Below are positions 44,632-54,356 of a DNA stretch of 64,000 nucleotides, one piece after another. Position numbers and translations under genes: made by a program. How positions within the stretch are numbered: position 1 is the stretch's first letter; every line of letters begins with the position of its first letter. The notes beneath the pieces were generated by a model. It did no database searches. It was not told the origin of the DNA and saw only the letters and a program-made list of their open reading frames with translations. The stretch covers positions 3,224,001-3,288,000 of the forward strand of contig NZ_CP136865.1 in NCBI RefSeq assembly GCF_045689245.1, written 5' to 3'. This DNA is from Congregibacter brevis. GTDB lineage: Bacteria; Pseudomonadota; Gammaproteobacteria; Pseudomonadales; Halieaceae.

Positions 44632-44688
44632 CCTATCAAGTCAACCTATACCTCGTCCTTATAGCGTCAACCAAAGGGAACACTACGG

Positions 44689-46065
44689 TCACTCGGAGTC
44701 GTCGTCACCACCAATGTTAAAACGACGCAGCTTCGCGTAGAGAGATTGACGCGACAAACCCAGAAGCTCCGCCGCAGAAGCACGGTTGTCTTGTGTCACC
44801 TCCAGCGCAGTTTCGATGCACAAGGCTTCGATAAGATCGGTAGACTCCCGCACAAGGTCCTTCAACGGCACTCGCCCCACCCTTTGCGTGACCTGCTCGA
44901 TAGAGCTCGGCAGCTTGGCGGACACAGGATGATCACGAGCAACGCGCCGTTCGACATCACGAATAAACAACGCATATGCGGCGCCATCCGGCTCGTCCAA
45001 CCGACAAGCAGATATCTCCACCTCAGCAGGACTTCCTGCCTGAGGCATCAACGTGGAGGAAAACAGCCTAACGACGGACTTGTCTCGAAGATTGGAAAGC
45101 AGCACATTGAGGTCGACACCGCTTCTTCCGAGCCAACGGTCAGCAGAATGGCCGAGCACCTGCTCTTCAGCGACCAATTGGGCCAACTCCAGAAAGCTGT
45201 TGTTCACGGCCATTATACGGCCCTCAGCATCCGTTAAGACCACAGCGTCTGGCGCGTTACGCACCATTTCCTCGAGATAGACACCTTTCGGTGCGCCCTG
45301 CTTTTGCACCGCAGGCTCCCGCGTCCCCATGCGAAGCAGGAAGCGCTCTTCACCTGCCTGCCGCAGAAAGCTCGCGGACACATCAATACGGGTCTCGCCA
45401 TCCGCGAGCACGAGATTATGCAACTGAGATCGCCCCACGGTTCTAATTTCAGCCATCATGTCCTGCAGGGCCCGCGCAGAGTCTGCGTCTAAGCCTTTAG
45501 GAAAGACCTTACCCACCAAGCTTTTGTCGCTACCGCTAAGCAACTCAATAGCCCGGGGATTAGCCTCCAGCACCCTAAAGCTCAGAGCATCCAGGACAAG
45601 AACTGCGTCCCCAACCATATCGAAGAGTCTGCGATAACGGGTCTCTACCTGACGCAAGCGCCAATAATCCTGTTCCAGAGCCTGTTGAGCGTTAACCAGC
45701 TGCTGACGGAGACTCGCATCGGAACGTAGGTCATTGCCTACAAAAAAGACCTGCCCATCCTCGCCACCCATGACCTGGTACTGCACGGGCAAGCCGTCGG
45801 GACTCCCTTCAAGCCGGTGAACGAGATCTACCCGACCACCACCGGATGCGGCCTGAACCAAGGCGCCATCAGCGCGGTCTTCGCTACCTTCAAGCAAGGT
45901 ATCAGACAGCACCGCGCCCACCCAAAGATCGGCAAGATCCTCGGGTAACTCCATGCTCCAGGATTCGACACCTAAAATAGTGCCACTCTCATCGAGCGTC
46001 AGTGCAAGATCTGCAACGCGTGAGAGCAGTCCTGCCAGTACGGGCTTAGTTTGCTTGGCTAGCAA
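44689..46065 (-). CDS. ppsR: Photosynthesis repressor PpsR/CrtJ
   Basis: Redox- and light-dependent repressor of bacteriochlorophyll, carotenoid and antenna genes under oxygen. N-terminal PAS-like domain (residues about 15-110), a Gln-rich linker helix (RQQLVNAQQALEQDYWRLRQ), PAS1 (about 140-255), PAS2 (about 265-375) and a C-terminal Fis-type helix-turn-helix (NRASAAELLGLSRQSLYAKL). Cys416 stands just before the HTH like the redox Cys of CrtJ, but the other Cys is at 354. It begins at TTG 46065; no in-frame ATG lies further upstream before a stop. Divergent from bchF. Confidence 0.93.
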   Translation of the reverse strand: MLAKQTKPVLAGLLSRVADLALTLDESGTILGVESWSMELPEDLADLWVGAVLSDTLLEGSEDRADGALVQAASGGGRVDLVHRLEGSPDGLPVQYQVMGGEDGQVFFVGNDLRSDASLRQQLVNAQQALEQDYWRLRQVETRYRRLFDMVGDAVLVLDALSFRVLEANPRAIELLSGSDKSLVGKVFPKGLDADSARALQDMMAEIRTVGRSQLHNLVLADGETRIDVSASFLRQAGEERFLLRMGTREPAVQKQGAPKGVYLEEMVRNAPDAVVLTDAEGRIMAVNNSFLELAQLVAEEQVLGHSADRWLGRSGVDLNVLLSNLRDKSVVRLFSSTLMPQAGSPAEVEISACRLDEPDGAAYALFIRDVERRVARDHPVSAKLPSSIEQVTQRVGRVPLKDLVRESTDLIEALCIETALEVTQDNRASAAELLGLSRQSLYAKLRRFNIGGDDDSE

Positions 46066-46189
46066 GAATGCTCATCCAAAAGTAGACAAAAATTCGACAA
46101 AGAGACACCAGGCGCGTCAGTTTAGCGCGTGGCGGGCGTGATTATGGCACGCGTAAAGCATGGTTAACACCATTGCCAAGACCCATAGA

Positions 46190-46284
46190 TTTACAGTAAA
46201 GACCACCGCCCTATATGTGTCAATTCTTTTGAACGCATCTATGTGTAAATTATAATTGACATAGGCAGTCGCCAGCACTACATT
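46190..46284. promoter_or_regulatory. ppsR/bchF divergent promoter with two PpsR sites
   Basis: TGTCAATTCTTTTGAACG (46218-46235) and TGTAAATTATAATTGACA (46244-46261) are TGT-N12-ACG and a perfect TGT-N12-ACA site. The second overlaps a bchF promoter: -35 TTGACA (46256-46261), 17 bases, -10 TACATT (46279-46284). On the minus strand TTGACA (46218-46223), 17 bases and TTTACT (46195-46200) could drive ppsR, implying autoregulation. Confidence 0.85.
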
Positions 46285-46322
46285 CATCCTTGAATCAGTG
46301 AGCAAAGGCAGGGGTCTGCTTG

Positions 46323-46841
46323 ATGGCTTTACAAAAAGAACGGGGAAGACCGAACACCCCGCTATACACGCCGGACCAGCGGCAACGCCGCGATGCTACT
46401 CGCTGGACACTGGTTCAGGGGCTACTTGCCCCACTGCAGTTCCTCGTTTTTCTTATCAGCCTAGTGCTGGTTCTGAACTATATGATCAATGGTTCTGGCC
46501 TGGAGGCTGCCGCAACCTCGGTGATCGTTAAAACATTGGTGCTCTTAACCATCATGGTAACGGGCGCAATCTGGGAAAAAGTCGTGTTCGGACAGTACTT
46601 GTTTGCACCGGCTTTCTTTTGGGAAGACGTTGTCAGCTTCGGTGTGATCGCGCTGCACGTCGCTTATGTACTTTGCTGGCTCGCTGGATACGGCACACCA
46701 CAGCAGCAAATGTGGATCGCCCTTGCCGCCTATGGCACCTACGTCATTAACGCCGCGCAGTTTCTGATGAAACTTCAAGCGGCGCGTCAAGACGAGCCAG
46801 ACAAAGAGCTTGATATGGGATTACAAGGCGCTCTCAAATGA
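46323..46841 (+). CDS. bchF: 2-vinyl bacteriochlorophyllide hydratase BchF
   Basis: Integral membrane enzyme hydrating the C3 vinyl group on the way to bacteriochlorophyll a. About four hydrophobic helices; GAIWEKVVFGQYLFAPAFFWEDVVS and the CWLAGYGTPQQQMWIALAAY region are BchF-specific. 172 residues from ATG 46323 after ribosome site aggggt. First gene of the rightward superoperon, overlapping bchN by four bases. Confidence 0.94.
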   Translation: MALQKERGRPNTPLYTPDQRQRRDATRWTLVQGLLAPLQFLVFLISLVLVLNYMINGSGLEAAATSVIVKTLVLLTIMVTGAIWEKVVFGQYLFAPAFFWEDVVSFGVIALHVAYVLCWLAGYGTPQQQMWIALAAYGTYVINAAQFLMKLQAARQDEPDKELDMGLQGALK

Positions 46842-48124
46842 CCGAGGCGGTACTTGCCAGCGACAGTACATCGCTCTCAACAAGCCCAGTAATAACCGTT
46901 GAGCGTGGACAACGCGCTGTGTTTTGCGGGCTTACGTCGATTGTTTGGCTTCACCGCAAAATTCAGGACGCGTTCTTTTTGGTGGTTGGCTCACGAACCT
47001 GTGCCCACCTGCTCCAGTCAGCTGCGGGCGTAATGATATTTGCAGAACCTCGTTTTGCTACCGCTATTTTACAGGATCGCGATCTCGCGGGTATGGCGGA
47101 TTGCCACGAAGAACTGGACCGAGTCGTTGAAGAGCTTCTCGCCCGGCGCCCGGAGATAAAGACACTGTTTCTGGTCGGCTCGTGCCCGTCAGAAGTAATC
47201 AAACTCGACTTAAACAACGCGGCTAGCCGTCTTCAGACTCGTCACAGCGGACGCGTCCGGATGGTTGCCTACAGCGGCAGCGGCATTGAAACAACCTTCA
47301 CTCAAGGGGAGGACAAGTGCCTCACCGAACTCGTCGAGGCAAGCAAGCATCGAAAAGATCAGGAAAGTCCCGCTTTAATCATTGCAGGCACACTTTCAGA
47401 CATCGTAGAAGACCAGTTTCAACGGATGTTTGACGCGCTCGGTATTGGTCCCATCGCTTTCTTGCCGGCACGCAGCGGAGACGCAATGCCCCGCGCCGAC
47501 GCAAACACGAAGGTGCTATTGGCTCAGCCCTATCTGACTGAGACCGCTCACGCCCTGAAAGGCCAAGGCGCGACGATACTTAACGCTCCTTTCCCTCTGG
47601 GTGCAGAGGGGAGCCTCCTGTGGCTCAAAGCTGCGGCAGACGCCTTTGGCGTGGCAGACACGCTGTTCGACGAAGTCACCGCTGCCCCTCTTGCACGAGC
47701 ACGGCAGGCTGTGAGTTATCAGCGAGAGAAGCTAAAGGGCAAGCGAATAGCATTTTTACCCGACTCACAACTCGAGTTACCCCTTGCGCGCTTCCTGGCG
47801 CGAGAGTGCGAAATGAATGTTGAATCGATCACGACGCCTTTTCACGATCCACATATCATGGCTAGTGAGCTTGAACTCTTTGGCGACCACCCAGACATGA
47901 TTGAGGGCGGCGATCTCGAGTCTCGTCTAGAGCATGTTCGCGAACTCAGGCCCGATCTCACTGTTTGCGGTATGGGTATTGCCAACCCTCTCGAAGCTGA
48001 AGGTTTGCGCAGTAAATGGTCCATAGAACTGATTTTTAGCCCCATTCAGGGCTTTGATCAGGCCGGTGATCTCGCGGGCTTGTTCTCTCGACCTTTGACG
48101 CGCGCTGCGCGGTTAGAGGTCTAA
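46838..48124 (+). CDS. bchN: Light-independent protochlorophyllide reductase subunit BchN
   Basis: Nitrogenase-like catalytic subunit that with BchB and BchL reduces ring D of protochlorophyllide in the dark. Cluster and pigment residues include VERGQRAVFCGLTS, VGSRTCAHLLQSAAG and FLVGSCPSEVIKLDL in residues about 20-125. Length 428 is standard. Being oxygen sensitive as an enzyme, it works when oxygen is low. Followed by bchB after one base. Confidence 0.96.
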   Translation: MTEAVLASDSTSLSTSPVITVERGQRAVFCGLTSIVWLHRKIQDAFFLVVGSRTCAHLLQSAAGVMIFAEPRFATAILQDRDLAGMADCHEELDRVVEELLARRPEIKTLFLVGSCPSEVIKLDLNNAASRLQTRHSGRVRMVAYSGSGIETTFTQGEDKCLTELVEASKHRKDQESPALIIAGTLSDIVEDQFQRMFDALGIGPIAFLPARSGDAMPRADANTKVLLAQPYLTETAHALKGQGATILNAPFPLGAEGSLLWLKAAADAFGVADTLFDEVTAAPLARARQAVSYQREKLKGKRIAFLPDSQLELPLARFLARECEMNVESITTPFHDPHIMASELELFGDHPDMIEGGDLESRLEHVRELRPDLTVCGMGIANPLEAEGLRSKWSIELIFSPIQGFDQAGDLAGLFSRPLTRAARLEV

Positions 48125-48125
48125 A

Positions 48126-49700
48126 ATGGAGTTATCGCTCTGGACTTACGAAGGCCCCCCCCACGTCGGAGCCATCCGCATTGCAAATTCTATGCGTGGC
48201 GTTCACCTGCTTCTCCACGCCCCCCAAGGTGACAGCTACGCCGATCTCCTATTCACGATGATCGAGCGCGACAATCACAGGCCCCCGGTCACCTACACCA
48301 CCTTTCAAGCGCGGGATCTTGGCAGCGACACAGCTGAACTTGTACTCAAAAGCATCCATGCAGCAGTGGAACGACACCAACCTCAGGTATTACTCGTGGG
48401 TGACTCCTGTACCGCGGAGCTGATTCAAGATCAGCCTGGATCGCTAGCTACTAGCAGCGGACTGAGCGTACCGGTTGTACCCGTTGAGATGCTGGCCTAC
48501 TCCCGCAAAGAAAACTGGGGCGCTGGTGAGACCTTCTACAGTCTGGTGCGCGGCCTTCTTCAAAGTCGAGTACCGGCACCTGGCAGCGAAGCACCCAAGC
48601 ATGAGAACGAGCAACCTTGCGTCAACCTTCTGGGCCCGAGCTCTTTGGGATTTCGCTGCCGCGACGATGTTCGAGAAATAACGCAGTTGCTCACCGAGAT
48701 GGGCGTTCGTGTCAATGTATGCGCTCCACTCAACGCGACACCACACGATCTGTTACGACTTCCAGAAGCCGACGCCAACGTTTGCCTATATCCAGAGATT
48801 GCTGGTCCAGCCTGTGATTGGCTGCAGCGAAACTTCAAACAGCCCATGATAAAGACTGTCCCCATCGGCGTTGGAGCGACCCGCGAATTTGTTGCTGAGG
48901 TCGCTCAAACTCTTGGCATAGCTCATGTGCCCGACACTACGGAGTCACGTTTACCCTGGTACTCACGATCCGTGGACTCAACCTACCTTACCGGCAAACG
49001 CGTCTTTGTGTTTGGCGATGCTACCCACACCATAGCCGCCGCACGTATTGCTCACGAAGAACTGGCTTTCGAAGTTGTGGGCATGGGCACCTACTCCAGA
49101 GAACAAGCACGATCAGTGCGCACCGCCGCTAAAGAGCTGGGCCTGGAAGCATTGATCAGCGATGACTACCTGGAAGTGGAACGCGTCATAAGTGAGCTTC
49201 AGCCCGAACTGGTGCTAGGCACGCAGATGGAACGGCATATCGCCAAGCGTCTCGGCGTCCCTTGTGCGGTTATCTCCACACCGGCCCACGTTCAAGATTA
49301 TCCCGCTCGATACTCACCGCAGATGGGTTACGAAGGCGCGAACGTTATCTTCGACAGCTGGGTACACCCTCTGATGATGGGACTTGAGGAACATCTCCTC
49401 GCCATGTTCCGCGATGACTTCGAGTTTAACGATGGCGCGCAACCGTCTCACCTCGCTGCAGAGGGCGTCGCTACTCGCAGCGAAGAGCCTGCGGTAAACG
49501 ATGCGAGTCACGATATGACCACGGAGGACGCTAACGCTCAGCTCACCTGGGACCTGAATGCCGAACGAGAATTGCGCAAGATTCCTTTCTTTGTAAGAGG
49601 AAAAGCAAAACGGAATACCGAACGATTCGCAGCCGATAACGGCGTAAACGTGATCAAAGTGGATACGCTCTATGAAGCAAAAGCCCACTTCAGCCGGTAA
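48126..49700 (+). CDS. bchB: Light-independent protochlorophyllide reductase subunit BchB
   Basis: Partner of BchN. The N-terminal LWTYEGPPHVGAIRIANSM contains Asp/Glu positions near the shared [4Fe-4S] cluster; LVGDSCTAELIQDQPG and KRVFVFGDATHTIAAARI are present; the C-terminal part (residues about 465-520, IPFFVRGKAKRNTERFA) is the BchB-specific tail. Length 524 matches. Its last 29 bases overlap bchH in another frame. Confidence 0.96.
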   Translation: MELSLWTYEGPPHVGAIRIANSMRGVHLLLHAPQGDSYADLLFTMIERDNHRPPVTYTTFQARDLGSDTAELVLKSIHAAVERHQPQVLLVGDSCTAELIQDQPGSLATSSGLSVPVVPVEMLAYSRKENWGAGETFYSLVRGLLQSRVPAPGSEAPKHENEQPCVNLLGPSSLGFRCRDDVREITQLLTEMGVRVNVCAPLNATPHDLLRLPEADANVCLYPEIAGPACDWLQRNFKQPMIKTVPIGVGATREFVAEVAQTLGIAHVPDTTESRLPWYSRSVDSTYLTGKRVFVFGDATHTIAAARIAHEELAFEVVGMGTYSREQARSVRTAAKELGLEALISDDYLEVERVISELQPELVLGTQMERHIAKRLGVPCAVISTPAHVQDYPARYSPQMGYEGANVIFDSWVHPLMMGLEEHLLAMFRDDFEFNDGAQPSHLAAEGVATRSEEPAVNDASHDMTTEDANAQLTWDLNAERELRKIPFFVRGKAKRNTERFAADNGVNVIKVDTLYEAKAHFSR

Positions 49701-52700
49701 AAAAACCGCCCCTAAAGCCGCCAAAACTGCGGCCGATGACACGCTGAGCTTCGTCGTCATAACACTCGACAATCATGTTACGAGCAGCATTTCGCGTGCC
49801 GCTCTCGATCTTCAAAAGGACGCGCCCGGGCTTTCTGTAAAAGTTCACGCCTCTGCCGATTGGCACGGCGAAAACGAAGCATTGAAGCGCTGCAAGGACG
49901 ATATAGCCACTGGGGACATCATTCTGGTCACCATGATGTTCATGGAAGACCAAATCAATGCGGTCCTGCCGGCTCTGCAAGAGCGAAGAGATCACTGTGA
50001 CGCGATGATCTGTGCAATGTCTGGCGCTGAGATCATGAAGCTCACTCGCATGGGCAAGTTCACCATGGACGGCGAGGCTACCGGTGCTGTGGCGCTACTC
50101 AAACGCCTCCGAGGCAACAGTGAAAAGGCGAAGAAGCCACCAGGTGCCCAGCAACTGGCAGTCCTAAAGCAGTTGCCGCGAATCCTGCGATTCATACCAG
50201 GCACTTCCCAGGACGTCAGAGCCTATTTTCTGACCCTGCAGTACTGGCTCGCGGGTTCCGAGGAAAATCTCCGTAGAATGATCGCTTACCTCACTGATCG
50301 CTACGCAAGCAAGGAGCGCAGCGGCTTGCGGGGTAAGCTCAAGTCCGGGAATCCAGTGGACTACCCCGACGTGGGACTCTACGACCCCCTCGCCACGAAG
50401 CCCATCTTCGACAAGCTGGGACGACAGACCCTCCGTAAGGGTCAGAAAGGCACGGTGGGCTTGTTGATCATGCGCTCCTACGCCCTAGCCGAAAACACAG
50501 AGCATTACGACGCGGTTATCGAAGGACTGAGGGCCCGAGGACTCAGTGTCATCACAGCCTTTGCTAGCGGGCTGGATGCGCGGCCGGCCGTTGACGCCTA
50601 CTTCATGAAAGACGGCGAGCCAACAATTGATCTCCTGGTATCCCTAACCGGATTCTCTTTGGTTGGGGGCCCTGCCTACAACGATTCAAAGGCGGCGGAG
50701 AATATGCTTGCCTCCCTGGATGTCCCGTACATAGCGGCGCATGCTCTTGAGTTTCAGAGCATTGAGCAGTGGGAAACATCCGGCCACGGACTCATGCCTG
50801 TGGAGGCGACAATGATGGTCGCTATCCCTGAACTCGACGGTGCAAGCGTTCCTTCGGTCTATGGCGGCCGCTCTGATTCGGCCTCGATGCCCGGTACCAA
50901 AGGGGACACTCATGCCATGCGCGCCCACCCCGAGCGTGTCGATGCTTTGGCCGATCGCGCGCTGCGACTCGTTGAACTCCGCAAGACGCCAAAAAGCGAA
51001 CGTCGCGTGGCGATGGTGATATTCAACTTCCCACCCAACGCAGGCAATACCGGCACCGCCGCAAACCTATCGGTGTTTCAGTCGCTGATGAACACTCTTA
51101 GAGCCTTACGCGAGGACGGCTACGAGGTCGAAGTCCCACAATCAGTAGATGCGCTCCGTGAGGCTATTGTCGAGGGCAACGCCGCACGTTACGGTGCGAT
51201 GGCAAATGTGCACACGCTGATCTCTTCCGACGATCACGTAACACGCGAACCGCACCTCGAAGAAATTGAAGCACAATGGGGCCCTGTTCCCGGCAAGCAG
51301 AATACCGATGGGCGCTCGCTGTTTGTTCTGGGCGCACAGTTCGGGAACGTGTTTGTCGGCGTACAACCGGGCTTTGGTTATGAGGGCGACCCCATGCGCT
51401 TGCTATTCGAGCGCGGATTCTCGCCCACCCACGCTTTTTCAGCGTTTTACCGTTACATACGGGAAGATTTCGCAGCGCACTCCCTACTGCATTTTGGGAC
51501 CCACGGTGCACTGGAGTTTATGCCAGGCAAGCAATCCGGCATGAGTGAAAGCTGCTGGCCCCAACGCCTTATTGGCGACATCCCCCACTATTACCTGTAC
51601 GCCGCCAACAATCCGTCTGAAGGCATGATCGCGAAGCGTAGAGCTGGGGCTACCCTCATCAGCTACCTGACTCCGCCAATCACCCGTGCCGATCTTTACA
51701 AAGGCCTTCAAGAGCTCAAAGAGACTATTGAACGCTGGCGCAGCGGCGCCGACGACAGCGCTGAGGTGCGATCAGACCTGGCCGCAGTCATTCAAGCGCA
51801 AGGGGCAGAACTTGATCTTTGTGCTGAAACTCCAGCATGGAACGAAGACAGCAGCGCCATCATCGAGACCCTGCGCCGCTCCTTGATCGAGTTGGAAGAG
51901 ACACTTATTCCCTATGGTCTACACGTGGTCGGCGAAACCGGCTCGGAGGAAGAACGCAAAGACATGCTCACTGCTGTCGGATCTGCGGGGCACGAACTCA
52001 TTCTGGATACCGCGCAGGTAAATGCACTTGAGCGTGGCGACACCGATACTTTTGCCGAGCTCCTCGAGACGGCAAATCCCGATCGAGATGATCTTGGCGC
52101 TGCGATTAGCTCTCTAACGCATACTGCAGAGCATTTACATCGCAACCCGGAAATAGAGGCGATTCTCCACGCATTGGATGGCCGCTTCATCGCGCCCGCA
52201 CCCGGGGGCGACTTGTTGCGCACTACAGATATTTTACCAACGGGTCGCAACCTTCACGGCTTCGACCCCTACCGTCTACCCAGCCAATTCGCGATGCGTG
52301 ATGGACTGAGACAAACCGCAAATCTGCTGAGTAAACACGCAGAATCGGGCGAAGCTCTTCCGGAAACAGTAGCCCTTGTCCTTTGGGGCTCGGACAACAT
52401 GAAAAATGAAGGCGGCCCCATTGCCCAGGCCTTGGCGCTGATGGGAGCGGAACCGCGAATAGACGGCTACGGCCGTGTCAGTGGTGCACGACTCATTTCA
52501 TTAGAAGAACTTGGAAGACCCCGAATAGACGTCATTATGACGCTATCGGGGATTTTCAGAGACCTACTTCCATTACAGACCCGAATGCTGGCAGAGGCCA
52601 GTTACCTCGCCTCTGCAGCTGATGAGCCGCTGGAGATGAACTACGTACGGAAGCACACTCTGGCGCAACAAGAAGAGCAAGCCTGCGATTTTGAAACAGC

Positions 52701-53442
52701 CGCCTTACGCGTGTTTAGCAACGCCGATGGCGCCTATGGGTCAAACGTAAACCTTTTGGTCGATGACAGCCGCTGGGAAGATGACGGTGAACTTGCCGAT
52801 GCTTACACATCTCGAAAGTGTTTTGCCTACGGTCGCGATGGCAATGTTGCACCCCATGCCGAACTACTCAACAGCATGCTTGCCACCGTGGATCTGGCTT
52901 ATCAGAACCTCGACTCGGTAGAGGTCGGCATCACGTCACTAGACCAATACTTTGACACCCTCGGCGGCATCAGCCGAGCAGTAAAGCGTGCGCGCAACGG
53001 GCAAGAAGTTCCCGTTTACATTTCCGACCAAACCTCGAACAGCGGCAAGGTACGAACGCTGGAAGAGCAAGTCGCCCTTGAGACACGTACCCGCGTTCTG
53101 AACCCAAAGTGGTACGAAGGCATTCTTGAGCACGGCTTCGAAGGCGTGCGCCAGATAGAAGCACATGTCACTAACACCTTGGGCTGGTCTGCAACCACAG
53201 GCCAGGTCGCGCCTTGGGTTTATCAGAGCATGTCCGAAACATTTATTCTCGACGAATCGATGCGCGATCGTCTCGCGCAACTTAATCCTCATTCTGCCAT
53301 CAAGGTTGTGAACCGTTTGCTCGAAGCAAGCGACCGCGATTATTGGCAACCAGACCAGGCGAGCCTCGACGCCTTGCACCGTGCAAGCGAAGATCTTGAA
53401 GACTGGCTGGAAGGCATTCCCAGTGGAGTAGTAGCCGCATGA
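49672..53442 (+). CDS. bchH: Magnesium chelatase subunit BchH
   Basis: Large porphyrin-binding subunit that inserts Mg2+ into protoporphyrin IX with BchI and BchD (not seen here). 1256 residues with CobN-type sequence; FPPNAGNTGTAANLSVFQSL near residue 450 and HFGTHGALEFMPGKQSGMS near residue 607 are diagnostic. The N-terminus is Lys/Ala-rich (KPTSAGKKTAPKAAKTA) before VVITLDNHVTSS. Start inside bchB; ATG 49672 is the only good candidate. Confidence 0.96.
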   Translation: MKQKPTSAGKKTAPKAAKTAADDTLSFVVITLDNHVTSSISRAALDLQKDAPGLSVKVHASADWHGENEALKRCKDDIATGDIILVTMMFMEDQINAVLPALQERRDHCDAMICAMSGAEIMKLTRMGKFTMDGEATGAVALLKRLRGNSEKAKKPPGAQQLAVLKQLPRILRFIPGTSQDVRAYFLTLQYWLAGSEENLRRMIAYLTDRYASKERSGLRGKLKSGNPVDYPDVGLYDPLATKPIFDKLGRQTLRKGQKGTVGLLIMRSYALAENTEHYDAVIEGLRARGLSVITAFASGLDARPAVDAYFMKDGEPTIDLLVSLTGFSLVGGPAYNDSKAAENMLASLDVPYIAAHALEFQSIEQWETSGHGLMPVEATMMVAIPELDGASVPSVYGGRSDSASMPGTKGDTHAMRAHPERVDALADRALRLVELRKTPKSERRVAMVIFNFPPNAGNTGTAANLSVFQSLMNTLRALREDGYEVEVPQSVDALREAIVEGNAARYGAMANVHTLISSDDHVTREPHLEEIEAQWGPVPGKQNTDGRSLFVLGAQFGNVFVGVQPGFGYEGDPMRLLFERGFSPTHAFSAFYRYIREDFAAHSLLHFGTHGALEFMPGKQSGMSESCWPQRLIGDIPHYYLYAANNPSEGMIAKRRAGATLISYLTPPITRADLYKGLQELKETIERWRSGADDSAEVRSDLAAVIQAQGAELDLCAETPAWNEDSSAIIETLRRSLIELEETLIPYGLHVVGETGSEEERKDMLTAVGSAGHELILDTAQVNALERGDTDTFAELLETANPDRDDLGAAISSLTHTAEHLHRNPEIEAILHALDGRFIAPAPGGDLLRTTDILPTGRNLHGFDPYRLPSQFAMRDGLRQTANLLSKHAESGEALPETVALVLWGSDNMKNEGGPIAQALALMGAEPRIDGYGRVSGARLISLEELGRPRIDVIMTLSGIFRDLLPLQTRMLAEASYLASAADEPLEMNYVRKHTLAQQEEQACDFETAALRVFSNADGAYGSNVNLLVDDSRWEDDGELADAYTSRKCFAYGRDGNVAPHAELLNSMLATVDLAYQNLDSVEVGITSLDQYFDTLGGISRAVKRARNGQEVPVYISDQTSNSGKVRTLEEQVALETRTRVLNPKWYEGILEHGFEGVRQIEAHVTNTLGWSATTGQVAPWVYQSMSETFILDESMRDRLAQLNPHSAIKVVNRLLEASDRDYWQPDQASLDALHRASEDLEDWLEGIPSGVVAA

Positions 53443-54356
53443 ACAAACCCATCAACATACCGGTTCAGCAAGTTGACCCCAATGACAGTCGCGGACTGGA
53501 CGGGGACGGCAGCTTGCAAGTGCATCTCGATCCCGACGTGCAGATCGATAAAGCGAAGGTTTTTGCGATCTATGGCAAAGGTGGCATCGGAAAGAGCACC
53601 ACCTCCTCTAATTTGTCCGTTGCTTTTTCCAAACTGGGGAAGCGGGTAATTCAGATCGGCTGTGATCCCAAACACGATTCGACGTTCACCCTGACAAAGG
53701 CATTGATGCCAACGGTGATCGATGTCTTGGAGTCAGTGGAGTTCCACTCCGAAGAACTAACACCCGACGACTACATGTACGAAGGCTACAACGGCGTAAT
53801 GTGTGTCGAGGCAGGAGGCCCTCCTGCGGGAACCGGCTGTGGTGGTTACGTTGTCGGCCAAACGGTCAAGCTGCTTAAGCAACATCACCTGCTGGACGAC
53901 GCGGATGTTGTGATCTTTGATGTACTGGGCGATGTAGTTTGCGGTGGCTTTGCCTCACCTTTGCAACACGCGGAGCGTGCACTCGTCGTTACGGCTAATG
54001 ATTTTGATTCAATTTTCGCGATGAATCGTATCGCTGCTGCGATTAAGGCTAAGTCCAAGAACTACCCCGTGCGCCTTGGCGGCGTGATCGCCAACCGCAG
54101 CTCGGGAACCGACGAGATCGATCGATTTAACGATGCCGTGGGACTGAAGCGCCTAGCGCACTTCCCCGACCTTGATGTCATTCGTCGCAGTCGTCTCAAG
54201 AAGTCCACACTGTTTGAGATGGACGACACGCCGGAACTTCTCGCAGTCCAGCAGGAGTACCTCAATCTCGCCACCGCTCTTTGGGAAGGCACGGATGCAC
54301 TCGATGCCGAGCCCATGAAAGACCGTGATCTCTTTGACTTCCTGGGATTCGACTAA
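53439..54356 (+). CDS. bchL: Light-independent protochlorophyllide reductase ATPase BchL
   Basis: Nitrogenase Fe-protein homologue donating electrons to BchNB. P-loop IYGKGGIGKSTTSSNLS near residue 45; cluster Cys in GTGCGGYV (near residue 131) and DVVCGGFASP (near residue 165). Length 305 as usual. Starts inside the last codons of bchH; shares one base with bchM at its stop (TAATG). Confidence 0.97.
   Translation: MNKPINIPVQQVDPNDSRGLDGDGSLQVHLDPDVQIDKAKVFAIYGKGGIGKSTTSSNLSVAFSKLGKRVIQIGCDPKHDSTFTLTKALMPTVIDVLESVEFHSEELTPDDYMYEGYNGVMCVEAGGPPAGTGCGGYVVGQTVKLLKQHHLLDDADVVIFDVLGDVVCGGFASPLQHAERALVVTANDFDSIFAMNRIAAAIKAKSKNYPVRLGGVIANRSSGTDEIDRFNDAVGLKRLAHFPDLDVIRRSRLKKSTLFEMDDTPELLAVQQEYLNLATALWEGTDALDAEPMKDRDLFDFLGFD

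Noticed and set aside
46298..46531. 77-residue frame overlapping bchF start
   Set aside because: Different frame from bchF, which has a ribosome site and full BchF motifs; the short frame is a shadow.
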